Source of the DNA: CAJXZP01 sp963974475
Lineage (GTDB): Bacteria; Bacteroidota; Bacteroidia; Flavobacteriales_G; Salibacteraceae
Reading direction: 5' to 3'
NCBI GenBank assembly: GCA_963974475.1
Contig: CAXBCR010000041.1
Coordinates: 1-17,409 of the forward strand
Length of the DNA: 17,409 nt
Within the stretch, counting starts at the first letter, position 1; each line of letters opens with the position of its first letter. A model generated the notes under the pieces. The model was not told the DNA's origin. It worked only from the letters and a program-made list of their open reading frames with translations, and did not search any database. The position numbers were made by a program, and so were the translations under genes. Below are positions 16,642 through 17,409 of this stretch, piece after piece.

Positions 16642-16923
16642 TTAGTGATAATCAATAATTTCAACATTACTGGCATTTCCATTATTCCAGTTAAAAATGA
16701 TTCTCCATTTTTTGTTTATTCGAATACTATAAAAGTCTTTTAAACCCCCACCTAATTTTTCAAGTCGATTGGATGGAGGAATCTTTAAGTCTGTAACGTC
16801 AATTGAGTTATTTAACATTCTTAACTTTCGTCTAGCGACTTCCTGAATTTCACTTGGAAGTTTTCTTGAACGTACCCCGTTCCAAATTTTATCAGTTTCC
16901 TTTGACCCAAATGATGTTATCAT
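16642..16923 (-). CDS. higB: HigB-like toxin, RelE superfamily
   Basis: The 93-residue protein is a RelE/HigB-type toxin, expected to cleave mRNA on the ribosome. Family marks are the early KETDKIWNG, RKLPSEIQEVARRKLRMLNN, the PPSNRLEKL segment, and the C-terminal core DFYSIRINKKWRIIFNW, closing with VEIIDYH as in many HigB proteins. The length is normal. The start at 16923 fits the promoter 21 bp upstream. It is translated before HigA and separated from it by 10 bp. Expression is probably repressed by HigA or the HigBA complex at the inverted repeat next to the promoter. Confidence 0.93.
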   Translation of the reverse strand: MITSFGSKETDKIWNGVRSRKLPSEIQEVARRKLRMLNNSIDVTDLKIPPSNRLEKLGGGLKDFYSIRINKKWRIIFNWNNGNASNVEIIDYH

Positions 16924-16926
16924 ACC

Positions 16927-16975
16927 TTTTGCGTTACTAACGTCAAAAGTAAGTAAATTTATTTAATCCTAACAA
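16927..16975 (-). promoter_or_regulatory. higBA promoter with overlapping inverted-repeat operator
   Basis: On the minus strand TTG (16975-16973), a 21-bp spacer and TACTTTTG (16951-16944) match the Bacteroidota promoter pattern, with TAnnTTTG exact. An imperfect inverted repeat covers 16927-16948: TTTTG-A-CGTTA, then G, then TAACG-C-AAAA, with one unpaired base. It overlaps the -7 element and the probable transcription start, as expected for an autorepressed toxin-antitoxin operator. Confidence 0.65.
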
Positions 16976-16990
16976 TGTTTTATATCGTTT

Positions 16991-17022
16991 TGAAAATCAA
17001 TCGTTAGCATTTTTGATTTTCA
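16991..17022. terminator. Hairpin with perfect 10-bp arms
   Basis: TGAAAATCAA (16991-17000) and TTGATTTTCA (17013-17022) surround a 12-nt loop containing CGTTAGC. The arms are AT-rich and symmetric, so it could end transcription in either direction, for instance from a gene to the right before higBA. The AAAATCAA arm also occurs in the stems of the array at the left end of the window. Confidence 0.4.
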
Positions 17023-17116
17023 GTCGTGTTATTGTTTTTTTTTCGGCTAATTAAACGCTAAGGTCAAGTAATTATTTGTTTCTCCACGAAGGTTGGAATG
17101 GAGCCTAACGTTACGC

Positions 17117-17178
17117 ATCGAGTAGGCAAAGGGAGTTTCACCCTAAGCCTCTCACATAACCGTACGTTATACGGCTCT
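17117..17178 (-). mobile_element. Degenerate group II intron 3' end (domain V/VI)
   Basis: Read on the minus strand, GAGCCGTA and TACGGTT form a stem like the lower helix of domain V, with the AGC triad. Then come TGTGAGAGGC, a GGC...GCC hairpin and CCTACTCGAT, which are typical of group II intron domain VI and 3' ends. The end of the intron would be near 17117. The upper part of domain V seems missing: about 21 nt instead of the usual 34. No reverse transcriptase is encoded in the adjacent 230 bp on this strand. It therefore looks like a remnant. Identification rests on remembered consensus features. Confidence 0.55.
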
Positions 17179-17256
17179 TGTGGCACACAACCCATGGTTA
17201 ACTACAGATTAATCCTAACGGACAAATGTAAATCCGGTAACAATATTGTTTTTGTT

Positions 17257-17345
17257 CCCAAGATGCAAGTGGTCATCTTATCGTTTTTCTTGCGGCTAAG
17301 CTGAAATAGAAAAATTGGATGGCAATTGGACTAGCGAAGCACAAA
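17257..17345. repeat. 88-bp dispersed repeat, copy 2
   Basis: This is the second copy of the element at 16145-16232, about 90 percent identical. It lies next to the intron remnant, and the sequence following it differs completely from that following copy 1. The TTTC inverted repeat is weakened by a T-to-G change. Confidence 0.85.
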
Positions 17346-17409
17346 TTAAAAAACGACCCGAACAAAGCACAGCCGCACCAGAAAAAACGCCTATTGAAAC
17401 GATGCTTCG
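17300..17409 (+). other. Open reading frame fragment cut by the window edge
   Basis: After a stop at 17297-17299 the frame stays open for 36 codons to the edge (AEIEKLDGNW ... PIETML). No convincing start codon precedes it. Of the five codons that differ from the first repeat copy within the shared part, two changes are synonymous. This is at most weak evidence of coding. It may be a gene fragment or chance. Confidence 0.2.

Larger units (their letters stand above)
16976..17409. other. Intergenic repeat-rich region upstream of higBA
   Basis: No complete gene was found. It holds a perfect 10-bp inverted repeat, a degenerate group II intron 3' end on the minus strand, the second 88-bp repeat copy and an open but unassigned frame running off the right edge. 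The 68-codon plus-strand frame at 17098-17304 reads the antisense of the intron structure and is not regarded as a gene. Confidence 0.5.

Noticed and set aside
16632..16682. Upstream start for higA (MEMPVMLKLL...)
   Set aside because: It overlaps the higB coding end and adds 17 residues not typical of HigA. MENLSNIHPGEIL at 16631 fits the family and the 10-bp gene spacing.
17098..17304. 68-codon plus-strand ORF
   Set aside because: It runs antisense through the group II intron 3' structure and through the repeat, with no protein-like conservation visible.
17300..17409. Start of a group II intron reverse transcriptase at the right edge
   Set aside because: The last residues (IETML) are loosely reminiscent, but the fragment is too short, has no clear start, and lies on the strand opposite to the intron remnant.

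Overview
The window reads as a chromosomal stretch from a member of the Bacteroidota, most likely Flavobacteriia or Sphingobacteriia. The support is AT-rich DNA, a giant secreted protein ending in a type IX secretion (Por) sorting domain, DUF7619-like and ASPIC/UnbV modules, start sites without Shine-Dalgarno sequences, and promoter candidates of the TTG-N21-TAnnTTTG kind. The genus cannot be read from the sequence. All convincing genes lie on the minus strand, so the map is described right to left where order matters.

Left part (1-7108). Bases 1-550 hold five degenerating tandem units of about 107 bp. Each carries a hairpin whose stem changes in a compensatory way while its loop stays nearly constant. 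These units follow the stop codon of a 2170-residue surface or secreted protein (596-7108). That protein has a signal peptide, many immunoglobulin-like/DUF11-like segments, seven Ca-binding FG-GAP/VCBS repeats, ASPIC/UnbV, an SdrD_B-like module, DUF7619 and a T9SS C-terminal signal.

Middle part (7467-13717). A response regulator/sigma-54 activator (10879-12237) is followed 31 bp later by a soluble hybrid histidine kinase with GAF, PAS, HisKA, HATPase, receiver and Hpt domains (7467-10847). Together they form a probable two-gene phosphorelay operon upstream of the surface protein gene. A separate secreted protein of 374 residues (12593-13717) has a small globular domain followed by Tyr/Pro, His/Tyr and Asn/Thr/Lys-rich tails.

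Right part (about 13720-17409). This is an accessory region of small gene units and structured repeats. It has a CoiA/DUF6035-like nuclease candidate (13973-15634), a 50-codon gene missed by length cut-offs (15802-15954) with a possible 20-codon upstream ORF, and a HigB-HigA toxin-antitoxin pair (16329-16923) whose promoter overlaps an inverted-repeat operator. It also has a degenerate group II intron 3' end (about 17117-17178). Two copies of an 84-bp structured element sit directly at the stop codons of the nuclease and antitoxin genes, and two copies of another 88-bp element lie further right. This layout resembles cassettes separated by recombination-type repeats, although canonical integron attC core sites were not found.

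No rRNA, tRNA or CRISPR array was seen.
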